Assembly (NCBI GenBank): GCA_963169695.1
Contig: CAUJDS010000011.1
Span: forward strand, 1 to 57,000
Length of the DNA: 57,000 nt
Reading direction: 5' to 3'
From: Bdellovibrionota bacterium
GTDB lineage: Bacteria; Bdellovibrionota; UBA1018; CAUJDS01
Part shown: piece by piece, positions 24,126 through 33,738 of the stretch
Numbering within the stretch: the stretch's first letter is position 1
How the letters are laid out: the number at the start of each line of letters is the position of its first letter
Translations under genes and position numbers: made by a program
Notes under the pieces: model-generated
The model's database searches: none
Told to the model about the DNA's origin: nothing
The model's input: only the letters and a program-made list of their open reading frames with translations

Positions 24126-27020
24126 ATGAAGATGATTAAGCTGGAAGAAGTCCGCCAGAACAACCTGCGCGGTGGGACGGTAGAATTTCCTCTGCGGCAA
24201 ATGTCCGTGATCACTGGTCCGTCTGGCAGCGGTAAGAGCTCACTTGCTTTCGATACTCTTTACGCAGAGGGTCAACGTCGCTACATCGAAAGCCTCTCAA
24301 CCTATACCCGCCAGTTTCTTGAAAAAATGCCGAAGCCCGAAGTCGGTCATGTCGCCAATATTCCACCCGCGATTGCTTTGGAACAGCGCAACTCGGTAGT
24401 CAATTCACGGAGCACCGTCGGAACACAGACCGAAATCCTGGACTACCTCCGCATCCTACTGGCTAAGTTGGGAGAAACCCATTGTCTGAGGTGCGATAGC
24501 ATTGTCAGTCAGGTCAATGCCGAAACCGTTTATCAATTCGCTACGAAGTATTTTCTGGGCAAGAAGTCCGCCGTCCTAGCTCCATTGGCGGAGGAAACCC
24601 TCAAACCCCAAGCGCTCATGGAGATCCTTCGTGAACAAGGATTTCAACGCGTCTTATGGAAGTCGGAGAAAAAAGACGGCTCTCGCGTTTTTGATCTAGA
24701 CGACCTAGGGACCGTGCCGAAGGATCTCAAGAAAGGTCGCTGGTACATCGTCCTCGACCGCTTTGTCCTGTCAAAGGCTAGCCTCCTCGAAGAAGAAACT
24801 CGCACCCGAATGATGGAAGCCATCGAACAAGCCATTCGAATTGGCAATGATGCCGTTGCGCTGATTCATCTCGAAACCTTCGATATGAAATCCTTTGAAT
24901 GCAAATTTGCCTGCGTGGAATGCGGAACCGAAGCTCCGCTCCCTACTCCGCAGCTCCTCTCCTTCAACAGTCCCGTAGGGGCTTGCAACCACTGCAATGG
25001 CTTTGGTCATACTTTGGATTTGGATGAATCACTTGTGGTACCCGATCCTGCCAAGACGCTGAAGAATGGGGCCATTGATCCTTTCACCAAGCCTTCTATG
25101 ACGGATTGGCAAGTCGAGATGTTTCGATTTGCCGAGAAACATGACATCTCCATTGGACGTCGCTATCGAGAACTCACGCAAGAGCAGCGCGAATTACTTT
25201 GGGAAGGCCACCCCAAAGACAAGACTTTCATGGGGATTCGAAAGTGCTTCGAATTCCTTGCCCGTAAGAAATACAAAATCCATGTTCGAGTCTTTGTAAG
25301 GCGCTATCAGAGCCAATCCCTTTGCAACGTCTGTCATGGTGCGCGCGTCAATCCGCATGCGCTTCATTTGTTTTTCAAGAAGCACAACCTTCATGACCTC
25401 ACGCAGATGACCGTGACGGAAGCTTTACGATTTTTTGAAGCTTGGAAGCTTACGCCGGCCGAAGCCCATATGGCGGAAGAGATTGCATCGCAAGTACTGA
25501 AGCGATTGCGCTTCTTAGAAGCCGTAGGAGTTGGGTACCTTACGCTTGAGCGACTCACAAAGACCCTTTCAGGCGGAGAATTTCAGCGCATCAACCTCGC
25601 CACGCAATTGGGAAGTGGCCTCTGCGGAACTCTCTACGTCCTTGATGAGCCTTCGATTGGTTTGCATGCAGCGGACACCGAACGATTGATTGGGGTCCTG
25701 AAAGATCTCAGAGACCAAGGAAATACGGTGGTGGTCGTAGAGCACGATGCCGATGTCATTCGATCAGCCGACTGGCTCGTCGAGATCGGCCCTGCTGCCG
25801 GAAAAAACGGCGGCGAAGTTCTGTACCAGGGCGACCTGAAGCGTTTTTCAAAAGAATCGCAATCGACCACCGCTTTGTACCTCAGTGGTAAGCGATCCAT
25901 TACCCGTGATCGACCGTTGCGAGAAGAGCCTAGAAAATGGCTCGAAATCAATGGTTGCAAGGAGCACAACTTGCAGAACCTCCACGCGCGATTTCCGATT
26001 GAACGCCTGGTCGTCGTCACAGGTGTCTCAGGTTCTGGGAAGAGCACCTTGGTCCATCAAACACTCTACCCCGCTCTACTCAAGGCATTGCCGAATCCAG
26101 ATGCACTCACACTCCAAGAAGAACGCGAAGTTGGAAAAGGTGGAGCCTTCCAATCCCTCTATGGTGCTGAGCAATTGGGCGGAGTCGTCCTACTCGATCA
26201 AAAGCCCATTGGAAGAAGTTCGCGATCCAATCCCGCAACTTATATGAAGGCGTGGGATGAGGTCCGTCGTATTTATTCCAATCAAGTAGTTTCGATTCGA
26301 CGTGGCTATACGCCACAGAAATTTTCTTTCAATGTAGAAGGTGGTCGTTGTCCCACCTGCAAAGGCGAAGGCGAAATCACGCTCGATATGCACTTCATGG
26401 CCGATATTCGGGTGGTTTGCGAAGATTGTGATGGAAGGCGATTCAAGAAAGAAGTCCTGGACATCACTTTTCAGGGAAAAAATATTTATCAGCTTCTCCA
26501 AACCACCATTGATGAGTCGTACGATCTTTTTCGACAGAATGCGATTTTGCGAAAGAAGCTAGGCCTTTTACGCGATGTAGGTCTGGGCTATTTGCAATTG
26601 GGCCAGTCGGCAACCACCCTGTCGGGCGGAGAATCACAGCGACTCAAGATTGCAGAAGCACTGGATTCCAGACAAGGCGAACGGCTCTTGTACATCTTTG
26701 ACGAGCCCACCACTGGATTGCACCTTGAAGACATTAAGAATCTCATGAGGGTCCTTCAAGATTTGGTTGAACAGCGCAACAGTTTGATTCTGATTGAACA
26801 TCACCTGGATGTTATTGCACAGGCAGATTGGGTACTCGACCTTGGACCTGGCGGTGGAAAACTCGGCGGTCAATTAATGGGCGAAGGTCCCCCCGATGAA
26901 TTGATGCGCAATGAAAATTCAATGACAGGAAGAATGCTGCTAAAAGCGGGGTATTTTCCGGAAAAGAGAAAAGAGCCCGTGATCCAATTGGGTGACGAAA
27001 TCCCAAGGACCGCCAAATGA
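24126..27020 (+). CDS. uvrA: Excinuclease ABC subunit UvrA
   Basis: 964 residues from the ATG at 24126; a second ATG lies 6 bp on, and the upstream open frame crosses the REP-like repeat. UvrA is the damage-sensing ATPase of nucleotide excision repair. The first Walker A, GPSGSGKSS (31-39), is followed by a UvrB-binding-type region (near 130-220), one zinc module (CVEC and CNHC), LSGGEFQR and LDEPSIGLH. The second half has GVSGSGKST, the zinc module CPTC/CEDC, LSGGESQR and FDEPTTGLH. Some usually invariant parts differ, such as the IPPAIALEQRNSVVNSRSTVG stretch against the LSPAISIEQ form, so it may be a paralogue rather than the only UvrA. No uvrB lies nearby. It overlaps the next gene by 4 bp. 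Confidence 0.9.
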   Translation: MKMIKLEEVRQNNLRGGTVEFPLRQMSVITGPSGSGKSSLAFDTLYAEGQRRYIESLSTYTRQFLEKMPKPEVGHVANIPPAIALEQRNSVVNSRSTVGTQTEILDYLRILLAKLGETHCLRCDSIVSQVNAETVYQFATKYFLGKKSAVLAPLAEETLKPQALMEILREQGFQRVLWKSEKKDGSRVFDLDDLGTVPKDLKKGRWYIVLDRFVLSKASLLEEETRTRMMEAIEQAIRIGNDAVALIHLETFDMKSFECKFACVECGTEAPLPTPQLLSFNSPVGACNHCNGFGHTLDLDESLVVPDPAKTLKNGAIDPFTKPSMTDWQVEMFRFAEKHDISIGRRYRELTQEQRELLWEGHPKDKTFMGIRKCFEFLARKKYKIHVRVFVRRYQSQSLCNVCHGARVNPHALHLFFKKHNLHDLTQMTVTEALRFFEAWKLTPAEAHMAEEIASQVLKRLRFLEAVGVGYLTLERLTKTLSGGEFQRINLATQLGSGLCGTLYVLDEPSIGLHAADTERLIGVLKDLRDQGNTVVVVEHDADVIRSADWLVEIGPAAGKNGGEVLYQGDLKRFSKESQSTTALYLSGKRSITRDRPLREEPRKWLEINGCKEHNLQNLHARFPIERLVVVTGVSGSGKSTLVHQTLYPALLKALPNPDALTLQEEREVGKGGAFQSLYGAEQLGGVVLLDQKPIGRSSRSNPATYMKAWDEVRRIYSNQVVSIRRGYTPQKFSFNVEGGRCPTCKGEGEITLDMHFMADIRVVCEDCDGRRFKKEVLDITFQGKNIYQLLQTTIDESYDLFRQNAILRKKLGLLRDVGLGYLQLGQSATTLSGGESQRLKIAEALDSRQGERLLYIFDEPTTGLHLEDIKNLMRVLQDLVEQRNSLILIEHHLDVIAQADWVLDLGPGGGKLGGQLMGEGPPDELMRNENSMTGRMLLKAGYFPEKRKEPVIQLGDEIPRTAK

Positions 27021-27838
27021 TCTTGGCCACCACACGATGGAGTCATGCTGCCCAACCCTTGAGCCGCATCCTTCTCCTTCACGGACTTGGTGGAACCGGA
27101 AAAATCTGGCGTCCTCTCGCCGCTGGACTAGAAGGCCAGTACGATGTTCTCGCTCCTGATCAAAGAGGACATGGAAGGAGCGACTCCGGAGACCAGTACG
27201 ACGCACTCACCTTTGGAAACGACCTCTACGAAACCTGTCACCATCTCCAGTTTGAACCTTGCTGGGTGGTAGGCCACTCGATGGGGGCACGATCCGCCAT
27301 GGCCCTTGCGCAACTTCACCCAGAGATGGTTCAAGGACTGGTGCTCATCGATATCGGCCTTGCGGGTGAAGCTGGCGGCAGTGTCGGAAGGCTCCTCCGC
27401 CCGATCCTTCACGCACTTCCTATGGAATTTCTTACGCGAGCCGAAGCGCGTGACTGGTTGAATCAGTCCATCCCAGATCCTTCTGTTGCCCAATACCTCA
27501 TGGCCGTTGCACTTCCCCACCCTACCCAAGCGGGAGGATTGGTTTTTCCGTTTGATAAAGAAGCAGTTTTAAGGACCATAGATGAAGCTTTGGGCTATGA
27601 CATCACCGATCAACTCTTGCTCTTTGCCGAATTGGGCAAGCCCATTTATCTATTGCGGGGCGCCCAAAGCAAGGTCTGGACTCGAGAAGCCTTCGAACAG
27701 GATCAAAAGCCCTTTGCGCAACAAACTAATGTGCATTTTGAAGAATGGGACGGCACTGGCCACGGCCTTCCATTTGAAAAGCGCAAGGAACTCATGGCCA
27801 AGCTCGTAGAATGGATATCAGCTGCCGCCGTTAGCTAA
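27017..27838 (+). CDS. Alpha/beta-hydrolase fold protein
   Basis: 273 residues. The oxyanion motif LLLHGLGGTGKIW (19-31), the DQRGHGRSD strand and the nucleophile elbow GHSMGA (Ser88) are present. The late GTGHGLPF (near 247) supplies the likely catalytic His. The middle lid region is helical. No signal peptide, so cytoplasmic. Related enzymes are esterases and C-C hydrolases; the substrate cannot be told. It is coupled to uvrA by an ATGA overlap, and its last 21 bp overlap the convergent SurA_N gene. Confidence 0.85.
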   Translation: MILATTRWSHAAQPLSRILLLHGLGGTGKIWRPLAAGLEGQYDVLAPDQRGHGRSDSGDQYDALTFGNDLYETCHHLQFEPCWVVGHSMGARSAMALAQLHPEMVQGLVLIDIGLAGEAGGSVGRLLRPILHALPMEFLTRAEARDWLNQSIPDPSVAQYLMAVALPHPTQAGGLVFPFDKEAVLRTIDEALGYDITDQLLLFAELGKPIYLLRGAQSKVWTREAFEQDQKPFAQQTNVHFEEWDGTGHGLPFEKRKELMAKLVEWISAAAVS

Positions 27839-29038
27839 TACTTGTTCGTTCTTTACGATCTTTGCGTCCTTGGTGAGGCGCTCCAACCAATCCGACATCA
27901 TGCCTCGCTGTTGACGTGATTCGATTTGTTGCCTCATACGCTGCCGTACATCGTCTTTGAGAGAAGCTAGGTCTGCCACTTTCTTTCCGGTTAATACAGC
28001 TACAAGAAATCCTCTTGGAATCTGATAGACCTTCGCCTTACCTTTGGCCTTTGGGTCCAATGGAGATGGATCGACAAAAGCATCTTTCACCGCTTCCTCT
28101 GCGTAGCCAATTCCTGGAAGGTAAGCTGATTTCAGGGTCAGTGGCGCGCTGGTTTGAAGCTCGCCTTTGCTGGCTTTCAATAGTGCCTTAATTTTGGCTT
28201 CCGAACCTTTCGATCCGTCCATGCCCTTAGCCAACTGGTCCGCAAGGGCTAGTTTTTCTTTTTGAATCACCTTCAGCTTATTATTGCGAAGTTCTTGCTT
28301 AGCGAGCGTGGACTGAACATCTTCGAGCTTCTTGCCTTTGTAGAGGGTCTCAGCCTGCGCCTGAAAAAGGCTGGCCATGTGTTTGGCATTTTCTGGCATT
28401 TGCAGAAAAGCAGTTACCTCAGCATCTGTGATCACCAATTCTGACTCCGCTTTCTGTAGGTCAAGAAGGACGTACTGCAGCGTGCGCTGATTTTCGGTAG
28501 TGAGGTATTCTTCTTCTATCTCCTTTGGGGTCGCGTATGCCGCTTCGTTAAAGAATCGCTCCCAGTATTGGGCGACAAGGTCTTCCCGAATTCTTTTCTC
28601 AAATCCGGCGGGCGTCATACCATTGGCCTTTAACACTGCCTCATATTTTGCAGCGTCGAATTTACCCTCATTCTGAAAAGGCACGATGTCACGAATGACA
28701 TTGCGCACTTCTTCATCGCTAATCACGATTTTCTGGCGCTCAGCCTCTCGAACCATCAAAATCTTCTGAGCAAGCTCACGGAAGACCGAGTCATAAATGC
28801 CAAATTGCTTTAACTGCTCGGGAGCTATTTTCATTCCCTGGAACATGGCCATTTTTTGATTCAGTGCGCGACTGAAATCTGCATAAGAAATCTGGACTCC
28901 ATTCACCGAACCCGCACTGGCTGAGGTATTCATAGGATCGCGCGTGTAAATGCCATAAAAAACAAAAACCAGGGCCACCGTCCCAATAATCATTCCTGCG
29001 ACATACCGCCCCACTCGCGTACGCATGTTTCTGATCAT
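27818..29038 (-). CDS. Membrane-anchored SurA_N/PpiD-like periplasmic chaperone without a clear PPIase domain
   Basis: 406 residues, with an excellent AAAGGAG 7 nt before the ATG. The N-terminal anchor (about 12-30) is followed by a SurA_N_3-type domain: VNGVQISYADFSRALNQK, then YDSVFRELAQKILMVREAER and the RIREDLVAQYWERFF region (about 40-175). In PpiD a parvulin domain would follow. Here residues about 190-290 are a lysine-rich helix and the rest (about 290-400) shows only short parvulin-like traces (LPGIGYAEEAV, GFLVAVLTGKK). It likely helps outer-membrane or secreted proteins fold. It is shorter than PpiD of E. coli (about 620 residues). It is divergent from mreC. Confidence 0.8.
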   Translation of the reverse strand: MIRNMRTRVGRYVAGMIIGTVALVFVFYGIYTRDPMNTSASAGSVNGVQISYADFSRALNQKMAMFQGMKIAPEQLKQFGIYDSVFRELAQKILMVREAERQKIVISDEEVRNVIRDIVPFQNEGKFDAAKYEAVLKANGMTPAGFEKRIREDLVAQYWERFFNEAAYATPKEIEEEYLTTENQRTLQYVLLDLQKAESELVITDAEVTAFLQMPENAKHMASLFQAQAETLYKGKKLEDVQSTLAKQELRNNKLKVIQKEKLALADQLAKGMDGSKGSEAKIKALLKASKGELQTSAPLTLKSAYLPGIGYAEEAVKDAFVDPSPLDPKAKGKAKVYQIPRGFLVAVLTGKKVADLASLKDDVRQRMRQQIESRQQRGMMSDWLERLTKDAKIVKNEQVLANGGS

Positions 29039-29129
29039 TTCAATCTCCTTTAATCCTGCTCAACTGGTCATCGCTATCACAGGAGATCTAGAAAGGCGAA
29101 ATGATTCATTTTTACCGAACTCCTGAGGC

Positions 29130-29158
29130 TTGCCAATCTAAGACCTGGTCAGTACGAT
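29130..29158 (+). promoter_or_regulatory. Candidate promoter of the mreC operon
   Basis: TTGCCA (29130-29135), a 17-nt spacer and TACGAT (29153-29158) match the housekeeping consensus at 9 of 12 positions. The predicted transcript starts about 10 nt before the mreC ATG at 29174. Confidence 0.55.
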
Positions 29159-29173
29159 GGATGGGGATTCAGC

Positions 29174-30049
29174 ATGCTAAAATACATTCGAGAGTATCGC
29201 TTCTACATCATTCTTTTTTTCTTTATTCTCATTCCCATTATCTCGATCGATACGGCTACGCGCTCGCCTCGCACCTACCGCATCTATGACCGAGTCATCC
29301 TTGGACTAACCTCCCCCGTCCAGACCGCCGTAAGCTGGGTAATGGAAATTTCAGTATCGGTGTTTAATAATTATGTTTTTCTTCTCCGCACGCGCCAAGA
29401 AAATCTTGCGGTCCTAGAAGAGAATCGCAGGCTCCTCAATACCATTGTGAACCTACGCGAAACGCAGGAAGAGAATGGTCGACTCCGAGAGTTGTTGGCG
29501 TTCAAAGAGACCTTTTCCTTACAGACCATCAATGCGCGCGTGATCGCCAAAGATGTTTCGACGGAGTTTCGAGCCATTCGAATCAATCGTGGTGAAAAAG
29601 ACGGCATTCAAGCCGATATGCCCGTCATCAATAGTGAAGGCATTGTAGGACGGGTCCTGCGTACCACGGATAGCACGGCCGATGTAGTCACCCTCTTGGA
29701 CCTTCTTTCTGCCATCGATGCCCTCGTCAAACGATCCCGCGTCAGAGGCATTGTGGAAGGAATGACGGATGAAGTCTGCCATCTCAAGTTTGCACTAAGG
29801 ACCGACGATGTTCAAGCGGGCGACCTTTTGTTGTCGAGCGGACTGGGCGGCGTGTTTCCTAAGGGACTTCCCGTCGGAACCGTTTCGAATGTTGTTCGAC
29901 AACCCTATGGAATCACTCAAAATGTAGAGGTTCGTCCTGCAGTGGATTTTTCAAAACTCGAAGAAGTCATGGTCATTACTTCTCATGAAAAGGCCCCTGT
30001 CCACGTACTCGAAAAACCGGTACGAGCTGGAGTAAAGAATAAAACATGA
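29174..30049 (+). CDS. mreC: Rod shape-determining protein MreC
   Basis: 291 residues. MreC is the bitopic inner-membrane scaffold that activates the PBP2-RodA elongation synthase. The membrane helix (about 8-26: FYIILFFFILIPIISI) is followed by a coiled coil (about 65-105: ENLAVLEENRRLL, ETQEENGRLRELL) and two beta-barrel-like domains (INARVIAKDVSTEFRAIRINRG, DMPVINSEGIVGRV, GLGGVFPKGLPVGTV). The length is typical. mreB is not next to it in this window. It overlaps mreD by 4 bp. Confidence 0.95.
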   Translation: MLKYIREYRFYIILFFFILIPIISIDTATRSPRTYRIYDRVILGLTSPVQTAVSWVMEISVSVFNNYVFLLRTRQENLAVLEENRRLLNTIVNLRETQEENGRLRELLAFKETFSLQTINARVIAKDVSTEFRAIRINRGEKDGIQADMPVINSEGIVGRVLRTTDSTADVVTLLDLLSAIDALVKRSRVRGIVEGMTDEVCHLKFALRTDDVQAGDLLLSSGLGGVFPKGLPVGTVSNVVRQPYGITQNVEVRPAVDFSKLEEVMVITSHEKAPVHVLEKPVRAGVKNKT

Positions 30050-30630
30050 AGTCGATGATCCTGAAGGCATTGAACCCCGTCTTTCTTGCCTTACTCGTTC
30101 TGCTAGGTATCGGACTTCAGACCTCGATTTTCAATTCCTATCCACTCATGGTTTTGCAGCCTGATATTGTTTTACTCGCCGTTATTTGGGTGGCACTCCG
30201 CCGCGAATTTCTTGAAGGAGGCATCCTCACTCTTTTTTTTTCGTATGCTGCCGAACTCCATAGCTCGGCTCCGCAGGGACTTTATCTTTGCACTCATATG
30301 GCTGTTTATCTTACGCTCCGCGGACTCTCGAGGTATTTTCTTTTTGCCAAACTCCCCCAATACATCACGCTCGCCTTAGGAGCGTCTCTTTTCTGGAAGC
30401 TCTTTGGACTTCTCTTCTTGCAGACACTTGGACTTGGAGCCCACCAGTGGCGCCATACCTTGGCGCTCCTTTTTCCCGGCGCTGTGATTCAAGGACTGGC
30501 GGGTATATGGGTATTTAGGCTATTTGAAAAATTGGATTGGATGACCTTTAAAAATCCTCGCGCCAAACACGTGGGAGATGATGACGTATTTCTAGAAGAA
30601 GAAACGCTCGGCGAAGGCACGGGATTCTAA
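30046..30630 (+). CDS. mreD: Rod shape-determining protein MreD
   Basis: 194 residues with five or so hydrophobic helices and little else conserved, as is usual for MreD. Its position between mreC and mrdA and the ATGA overlap support the call. MreD is an integral membrane member of the elongasome that modulates MreC-PBP2 activation. The motif SAPQGLYLCTHMAVYLTLRG in the middle is compatible with the family. The C-terminal cytoplasmic tail is acidic and about 25 residues long. Confidence 0.85.
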   Translation: MKSMILKALNPVFLALLVLLGIGLQTSIFNSYPLMVLQPDIVLLAVIWVALRREFLEGGILTLFFSYAAELHSSAPQGLYLCTHMAVYLTLRGLSRYFLFAKLPQYITLALGASLFWKLFGLLFLQTLGLGAHQWRHTLALLFPGAVIQGLAGIWVFRLFEKLDWMTFKNPRAKHVGDDDVFLEEETLGEGTGF

Positions 30631-30633
30631 TCT

Positions 30634-32586
30634 ATGTCATTTCTTGGACAAGAAGAGCAGTTACGCGAATTTCATGAGAGGTTTCGGTTCCTCTACCTGG
30701 CCCTACTTTTTGCCTTTGTTATTCTGCTATCCCGGTTGATTTACCTGCAACTTCTGCAGGGCGACCGCATGCGCCAATACTCGGAAGAAAATCGAATCAA
30801 AAAGGTCTCCATTCCTGCTCCAAGGGGTATGATCTTCGACCGAAACAGAACCCTCTTGATCGACAATCAACCCGCCTTTGACTTAGAGGTCATCCCTCAA
30901 TACCTCAAGGAATCAGGATCCGTCCTTCCGACCATCAAGCACATCAGCCAGCTTGTTGGAATGACCGTTGCTGAAATACAGGAACGCCTAGAGAAAGCCA
31001 AATCTCAGCCTGCCTTTATGCCCGTGAAAATCAAGACGGACCTTTCTCGAGACGAGGTCGCAAAAATTGAGACTTGGAAAATCGCAATGCCCGGTGTTGG
31101 CGTGGCGATGGAAATCAAGCGTACCAATGTTTATGGGGACATTGCTTCTCACCTCTTGGGCTATATATCGAAGGCCAATCAGGATGAACTTCCGCGCCTC
31201 AATGAAAAATCCCCCGGAAAATACAAATTGGGCGATGACGTCGGGAAAACAGGCATTGAAAAAGAACTGGAAGATCTCGTACGAGGCGACGCTGGATACG
31301 AAGTAGCCGAGGTAGACGCACTGGGACGACGTGTCCGAAAAGAAAACCAAAATTCTGCGCCAACGGACGACGAACCCCCTGAAAAAACTGCCCGACCCGG
31401 AAACAACCTAGTACTCACTATTGACCAAGACCTACAGCTTGCTGCCGCTCAGGCATTTGGACAGGTAGCAGGTGGCCTCGTCGCAATGGATCCTAAGACC
31501 GGTGAAATTCTAGCGATGATTTCTCGTCCTTCCTATGATCCGACAGAGTTTTCTCGAGGCATTTCACCAGAACTCTGGAGAGCGCTCTTAGACAACCCGG
31601 ATCGCCCCCTGCGTGACAAAACCATTCAAGATCACTATCCACCTGGATCGGTGTTCAAACCTATCACCGCTATTGCCGGTCTCGAAGAAGGGGTCATCAA
31701 CCCGAACGTCAAACAACGCTGCACAGGCTCAATGCGCCTAGGAAATCGTCTCTACCACTGCCATAAAAAAGGTGGCCATGGCGACGTCAATCTCATCGAA
31801 GCGATAGAACAATCTTGCGATATCTATTTTTACAAAACAGCAATGAAACTCAAGAGCATTGACCAACTTGCAAAGTGGGCTTCGGCATTTGGGTTTGGGG
31901 TACCAACGGGGATCAATCTTCCACGTGAAGTGAGTGGACTCGTTCCGACGGAAGAATGGAAAAAACGCCGTTATGACAAGGAATGGACCGCGGGTGAAAG
32001 TTTATCGGTAGCCATTGGGCAGAGTTTTGTTCTCGCAACGGCACTGCAATTGGCTAACGCGTACTCGGCTATTTCGAATGGTGGAATCCTCTACCAACCC
32101 CACTATGTCAAAACCATCGAGTCCTTTGATTCTAAGCACCTTCGAGAGCAGAAACCCGAGATTATTCATAAGATTGATGTCAAACCCGAGACCCTCACCC
32201 TGATAAAGAGGGGTCTCTACGAAGTGATGAATGGAGCCCATGGTACCGCCTACCGGTCTCGCATTGCAGGGGCAGAAATGGGCGGAAAAACCGGAACGGC
32301 GCAGGTAGTGAGGATTTCGGCAGATAAGATCTATCAGAAGTGCAATAAGATGAAATACCTCCATCGCCATCACGGTCTATTTGCTGGAGTTGCACCGATT
32401 TCGGACCCTTCCATAGTAGTCGCTGTCATTGCAGAGCACCAATGCGGAGGATCTACTGGAGCGGCGCCTATTGCGAAGGCAGTTATTCAAAAATATTTTG
32501 AAAAATACAAACCCGAGTACTTAAAACAGTCGAGGAATACCAATCATGAATTACTCATCGATGGAGTCGGAGACTCTACCGAATAG
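30634..32586 (+). CDS. mrdA: Penicillin-binding protein 2 (elongasome transpeptidase)
   Basis: 650 residues. It cross-links peptidoglycan during lateral wall growth, paired with RodA. The N-terminal membrane helix (about 22-42) is followed by the pedestal domain with [19 protein letters not shown]. The transpeptidase motifs are intact: SVFK (Ser339, Lys342), SCD (394-396) and KTG (552-554). A Cys pair in the C-terminal part ([12 protein letters not shown] and EHQCGGS) is not usual in enterobacterial PBP2. It lies 3 bp after mreD, and rodA begins 41 bp before its end. Confidence 0.96.
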   Translation: MSFLGQEEQLREFHERFRFLYLALLFAFVILLSRLIYLQLLQGDRMRQYSEENRIKKVSIPAPRGMIFDRNRTLLIDNQPAFDLEVIPQYLKESGSVLPTIKHISQLVGMTVAEIQERLEKAKSQPAFMPVKIKTDLSRDEVAKIETWKIAMPGVGVAMEIKRTNVYGDIASHLLGYISKANQDELPRLNEKSPGKYKLGDDVGKTGIEKELEDLVRGDAGYEVAEVDALGRRVRKENQNSAPTDDEPPEKTARPGNNLVLTIDQDLQLAAAQAFGQVAGGLVAMDPKTGEILAMISRPSYDPTEFSRGISPELWRALLDNPDRPLRDKTIQDHYPPGSVFKPITAIAGLEEGVINPNVKQRCTGSMRLGNRLYHCHKKGGHGDVNLIEAIEQSCDIYFYKTAMKLKSIDQLAKWASAFGFGVPTGINLPREVSGLVPTEEWKKRRYDKEWTAGESLSVAIGQSFVLATALQLANAYSAISNGGILYQPHYVKTIESFDSKHLREQKPEIIHKIDVKPETLTLIKRGLYEVMNGAHGTAYRSRIAGAEMGGKTGTAQVVRISADKIYQKCNKMKYLHRHHGLFAGVAPISDPSIVVAVIAEHQCGGSTGAAPIAKAVIQKYFEKYKPEYLKQSRNTNHELLIDGVGDSTE

Positions 32587-33703
32587 CGACGATCCTCAAC
32601 GGACTTATTTCGAACAAGAGGATTTTCGAAAATTTAACTGGAACCTGATCATTGTTGAAATGATCTTGATCGGCATCGGTATTTGGAACCTCGTCAGTGC
32701 CACAGGAGTTCAAGACAAATCCTTAGGTCTCTATAAGACCCAGCTTCTTTGGTTCGGTGTGGGGCTTGGCCTGACGGCTTTGATTCTCCTAGTGCACTAT
32801 TCGTTTTTTTCGAGAGTGGCGTATGTCATTTATTTCTGCAACCTGCTGCTGCTAGTCCTGGTTTTGGTAGCAGGGAGATCGACCCTGGGTGCGCGACGCT
32901 GGCTTAGCTTTGGGGGAATTGGCATTCAGCCTTCAGAATTCATGAAGATATCGCTCGTATTGATGTTGGCGAAATACTTCGAAAATGACCACCAATTTGG
33001 AGGCTATCGCTTTCGAGATCTCATTTTGCCCACGATCTTGGTTCTGATACCCTGCGGGCTCATCGCCCTGCAGCCAGACTTAGGCACTGCACTGGTGATT
33101 CTTGCCACCTACGCCAGCATGATGCTTTTTGTAAAAATTCACCCCAAGACGCTCGCGATTCTTGCCCTGGCAGTCATTGTTGCGGCGCCACTAGCTTACA
33201 AATTTGCACTCAAGCCCTATCAGCGCAATCGAATCCTGACGTTTATCAATCCAGGGGCTGACCCTAAAGGCGCTGGATACAACTCCATTCAATCAATGAT
33301 CGCAGTCGGAAGCGGCAAGCTCCTTGGACGGGGCTATAAATCGGGGACCCAGAGTCGCCTGAATTTTCTACCAGAGCATCATACGGATTTTATTTTTTCG
33401 GTCTTTAGTGAGGAACATGGTTTTGTGGGCTGCGGACTCCTCCTACTGCTCTACCTGATATTTCTGATGAACAGCCTATCGGTAGCACTGCAGTCCAACG
33501 ACAAATTCGGACTGCTTGTGGCGCTGGGAATTGCCATGATTTTTTTCTGGCACATCTTTATCAATCTCGGAATGGTGATGGGGCTCTTACCCATTGTCGG
33601 CGTTCCTCTTCCATTTTTGAGCTACGGGGGATCCTCCTTAATCACGACTATGTTTGGGACGGCAATTATCCTCAATATTGCTAATAAAAAGTTCATGTTC
33701 TAA
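32546..33703 (+). CDS. rodA: Peptidoglycan glycosyltransferase RodA
   Basis: 385 residues from the ATG at 32546, which has GAGGA about 9 nt upstream, inside the end of mrdA. RodA is the SEDS-family glycosyltransferase that polymerises lipid II for the rod wall. About ten membrane helices are seen, with SEDS motifs [53 protein letters not shown] (split over 262-285) and [14 protein letters not shown]. The N-terminal 25 residues are an extra acidic cytoplasmic extension. Confidence 0.95.
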   Translation: MNYSSMESETLPNSDDPQRTYFEQEDFRKFNWNLIIVEMILIGIGIWNLVSATGVQDKSLGLYKTQLLWFGVGLGLTALILLVHYSFFSRVAYVIYFCNLLLLVLVLVAGRSTLGARRWLSFGGIGIQPSEFMKISLVLMLAKYFENDHQFGGYRFRDLILPTILVLIPCGLIALQPDLGTALVILATYASMMLFVKIHPKTLAILALAVIVAAPLAYKFALKPYQRNRILTFINPGADPKGAGYNSIQSMIAVGSGKLLGRGYKSGTQSRLNFLPEHHTDFIFSVFSEEHGFVGCGLLLLLYLIFLMNSLSVALQSNDKFGLLVALGIAMIFFWHIFINLGMVMGLLPIVGVPLPFLSYGGSSLITTMFGTAIILNIANKKFMF

Positions 33704-33738
33704 ACTTGCTTTGTTCGCTATTTTCGGGAGGGGTGGCC

